From NCBI GenBank assembly GCA_046732895.1, contig JBKPNZ010000055.1, forward strand, positions 1 through 22,746: a stretch of DNA of 22,746 nucleotides, written 5' to 3'. Of this stretch, positions 21,558-22,746 are shown piece by piece. The first letter of the stretch is position 1. The number at the start of each line of letters is the position of its first letter. The position numbers and the translations under genes were made by a program. Under the pieces are notes generated by a model, which searched no databases, was not told the DNA's origin, and was given only the letters and a program-made list of their open reading frames with translations. This stretch comes from JBKPNZ01 sp046732895. GTDB lineage: Bacteria; Actinomycetota; Thermoleophilia; Solirubrobacterales; 70-9.

Positions 21558-22010
21558 TCAGGTTTGGTCGTCGTCGCCGGCCCAGGTCCAGCGGGGGACC
21601 TCGCGCAGGGGATGCAGATCCGCGTCGGTGTCGGCGTGGGAGTTCTGCATCGCCACCTTTGAGCCGAATTCGACGTGCTCTCTGACCGCGTCGCGAAACG
21701 CGGCGTCGGATGGCATTCCGGCGGCGTCAAGCGCCGCCATGTAGAGCTCGACGAATCGCTGACGCTGCTCCTCGGTGATCCTGAGGCCGCGGTGGACGGA
21801 GATGAGGTGGGCGAAGCCCAGCTCACGTGAGAACCGGTCCGGCCCGCCGAACGACTCCGCCGTGAACGCGGTCAGGTGGTCGACGTGGCTGGCTTGTCCT
21901 TCGCCGAAGAGCGGCTGGAGCAGCGGATCCGCGAGAACGCTGTCGTAGAAGGTCTGCTCGAGGCGATGGAGGGCCTCCTCACCGCCCGCATGCTCGAACA
22001 AGCTGGGCAT
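21558..22010 (-). CDS. Group II truncated haemoglobin
   Basis: Haem protein of 150 aa with the short 2-over-2 globin fold. The N-terminal half has FYDSVLADPLLQPLF (Tyr22 at the B10 ligand-stabilising position), then HLTAFTAESFGGP, and the proximal haem ligand is His73 in VHRGLRI. The C-terminal helix and tail (FGSKVAMQNSHA, LREVPRWTW) are typical of this actinobacterial subgroup. The position where group II proteins usually carry a Trp on helix G is not clearly Trp here. Such proteins bind oxygen or nitric oxide and may detoxify NO or peroxide. The stop lies 8 nt from that of the convergent sigma gene. A 24-nt gap separates it from the preceding small alpha-beta barrel gene, suggesting a shared transcript. 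Confidence 0.9.
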   Translation of the reverse strand: MPSLFEHAGGEEALHRLEQTFYDSVLADPLLQPLFGEGQASHVDHLTAFTAESFGGPDRFSRELGFAHLISVHRGLRITEEQRQRFVELYMAALDAAGMPSDAAFRDAVREHVEFGSKVAMQNSHADTDADLHPLREVPRWTWAGDDDQT

Positions 22011-22034
22011 CGGACGAATATAGAAAGCGTGCGC

Positions 22035-22361
22035 TCAGGGGATGAGGTAGTCGACGACCTCGAAGTGATCGCGCTCGATCTGGCCCAGGGTGAGCTTGCT
22101 GCGCTCGAGCACCGCCAGCCGTCGCGGATCCCGCGCCGCGGACTCGGAGCCGTCCTTCGATGGCCAGAGGTTGACGACCATGAATCCGGTCTCCGCGCGG
22201 GCGCCGACGTGTGCGATCAGGCCGTGATCGCGGCCGACCGCGGCCATCGCCGCCGAGGATCTCGCGTATTCGCCGGCGAGCTCGATGGCATCGCCTGAGA
22301 AACGAGTGATCGTGAGGTAGCCGGAGACTCCGGCTCCAGGGGACTGAATGGACGCGGGCAT
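22035..22361 (-). CDS. Small alpha-beta barrel (ABM-like) protein
   Basis: Protein of 108 aa that resembles ferredoxin-like dimeric alpha-beta barrel proteins: strand SGYLTITRFSG, helix DAIELAGEYARSSAAMAAVGRDHG, strand LIAHVGARAETGFMVVNLWPSKDG and a C-terminal DHFEVVDYLI strand. The ATG at 22361 is preferred over one at 22382 because AAAGGAAAG lies 6-7 nt before it. The exact family is uncertain. The gene has the best promoter in the window, carrying two copies of one operator, so it is probably induced by a specific ligand or stress through a repressor not encoded here. The haemoglobin gene follows on the same strand. Confidence 0.78.
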   Translation of the reverse strand: MPASIQSPGAGVSGYLTITRFSGDAIELAGEYARSSAAMAAVGRDHGLIAHVGARAETGFMVVNLWPSKDGSESAARDPRRLAVLERSKLTLGQIERDHFEVVDYLIP

Positions 22362-22384
22362 GGAGCTTTCCTTTCTCGACATAA

Positions 22385-22401
22385 AGACAGGGTGCCTGTC
22401 T
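22385..22401. promoter_or_regulatory. Operator 1, palindromic
   Basis: AGACAG-GGTGC-CTGTCT, with arms extending to 7 bp (AGACAGG/CCTGTCT). It lies just after the predicted transcript start of the small alpha-beta barrel gene, where a bound repressor would block elongation. Site class (TetR or MarR-like) is a guess. Confidence 0.65.
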
Positions 22402-22413
22402 ACTGTGGTGGCG

Positions 22414-22443
22414 AGAATAGACAGATGCGCTGTCCAATGTCAA
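22414..22443 (-). promoter_or_regulatory. Sigma-70-type promoter for the alpha-beta barrel-haemoglobin genes
   Basis: On the minus strand a perfect -35 TTGACA (22443-22438), an 18-nt spacer and -10 TATTCT (22419-22414). The predicted transcript start is near 22407, about 45 nt before the ATG at 22361. Confidence 0.75.
22419..22435. promoter_or_regulatory. Operator 2, second copy
   Basis: AGACAG-ATGCG-CTGTCC, the same half-sites as operator 1 with one mismatch and the same 5-nt gap, centred 34 bp away. It fills the spacer between -35 and -10, so binding would block RNA polymerase. Confidence 0.6.
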
Positions 22444-22478
22444 GCAAACGGCATCCAGGTGGCCGCGCCTCGGCGGGG

Positions 22479-22484
22479 TAGGAT
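22479..22484 (+). promoter_or_regulatory. Candidate -10 for the last gene
   Basis: TAGGAT ends 8 nt before the ATG at 22493, again the leaderless-type spacing. The bases also contain AGGATGG, which could instead serve as a weak ribosome site. Confidence 0.3.
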
Positions 22485-22492
22485 GGCTTCAC

Positions 22493-22746
22493 ATGGATGT
22501 GGTGCCCAAGTGGGCAGGCATGGTCGCTGGAGTGGTCGTCGTCTCGATCGCATTCGGCGCCGCAGCCCTCGCGGGGGAACCTCCCACCGGCGGCACCAAC
22601 CTCGGATCGGTCGGCGGGCTGACCTACATGTTCCGCGAGACGGCGGCGATCACACCGCCGGGGAGCGCCGGAGGCGGCCCGGCCTGTCCAGGCGGCAATC
22701 ACGTGGTGGGGGGAGGGGTCGAAGGCGGCTCCGGCGGGGAGTCGCA
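22493..22746 (+). CDS. Secreted hypothetical protein, C-terminus outside window
   Basis: Open frame of 84 codons to the window edge from ATG 22493. The N-terminus is a clear export signal: MDVVPKW, then a hydrophobic stretch AGMVAGVVVVSIAFGAAALAG with likely cleavage near residue 28-30. The mature part is Gly/Pro-rich (GGTNLGSVGGLTYMF, ITPPGSAGGG) and contains CPGGNHVVGGGVEGGSGGES. This resembles a group of secreted actinobacterial proteins with repeated Cys-rich GGG motifs, whose role is unknown. It is divergent from the regulated alpha-beta barrel gene. Function not assigned. Confidence 0.68.
   Translation, partial: MDVVPKWAGMVAGVVVVSIAFGAAALAGEPPTGGTNLGSVGGLTYMFRETAAITPPGSAGGGPACPGGNHVVGGGVEGGSGGES

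Noticed and set aside
1..22746. tRNA, rRNA, CRISPR array, insertion sequence or prophage
   Set aside because: No cloverleaf-like sequence, regularly spaced repeats, transposase or integrase motif was found by eye on either strand; a computed scan was not possible.

Overview
This is a very GC-rich (about 70%) window with many GTG starts and tightly overlapping genes. Gene content fits a high-GC actinobacterium, most likely of the Thermoleophilia/Solirubrobacterales type: an ECF sigma factor paired with a DGPF protein, WS/DGAT, DUF4430 proteins, a secreted protein with degenerate Ca-binding-type repeats, and a short DUF192 protein. The lineage is inferred from protein style only; there is no rRNA to prove it.

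Layout: 1-1714 (minus) holds a DUF192 protein, an OmpR-type response regulator and a histidine kinase cut by the window edge, linked by 1-4 nt overlaps. 1788-2904 (plus) holds a SprT-like zinc metalloprotease-fold protein, then an unknown acidic protein behind a foldable leader. 2901-6444 (minus) holds a nitroreductase, FAD-dependent glycerol-3-phosphate dehydrogenase (glpD) and a strikingly degenerate Rho-like protein. 6481-13106 (minus) is the centrepiece. A cobalamin riboswitch precedes five genes joined by four consecutive 4-nt overlaps: a secreted DUF4430-like protein, a DUF4430 lipoprotein, EcfT, a fused double ATPase EcfA-EcfA', and an ECF substrate-binding membrane component fused to an extracellular alpha/alpha-toroid (squalene-cyclase-like repeats) with a C-terminal membrane anchor. 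DUF4430 and the alpha/alpha-toroid correspond to the beta and alpha domains of animal intrinsic factor/transcobalamin. The operon therefore looks like a bacterial B12 capture-and-import machine in which the two transcobalamin-like domains lie on separate cell-surface proteins attached to an ECF transporter.

13152-14852 (minus) has a small cyclic-nucleotide-binding-domain protein and a WS/DGAT acyltransferase. From 15183 to 21549 everything is on the plus strand: a DGPF/YCII protein and its ECF42-type sigma factor (with a candidate ECF42-type promoter and probably a CTG start), an SRPBCC protein, a DUF2855 protein, a DHA2-type MFS exporter, a dimeric alpha-beta barrel protein, a VOC protein and a second ECF sigma factor with a SnoaL-like tail. 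21558-22361 (minus) has a group II truncated haemoglobin and a small alpha-beta barrel protein whose promoter carries two copies of one operator. A secreted protein begins at 22493 and runs off the end.

No tRNA, rRNA, CRISPR array, insertion sequence or phage gene was seen. The strongest leads are the riboswitch-controlled transcobalamin-like ECF system and the Rho paralogue that has lost the P-loop lysine, Q-loop, R-loop and arginine finger.
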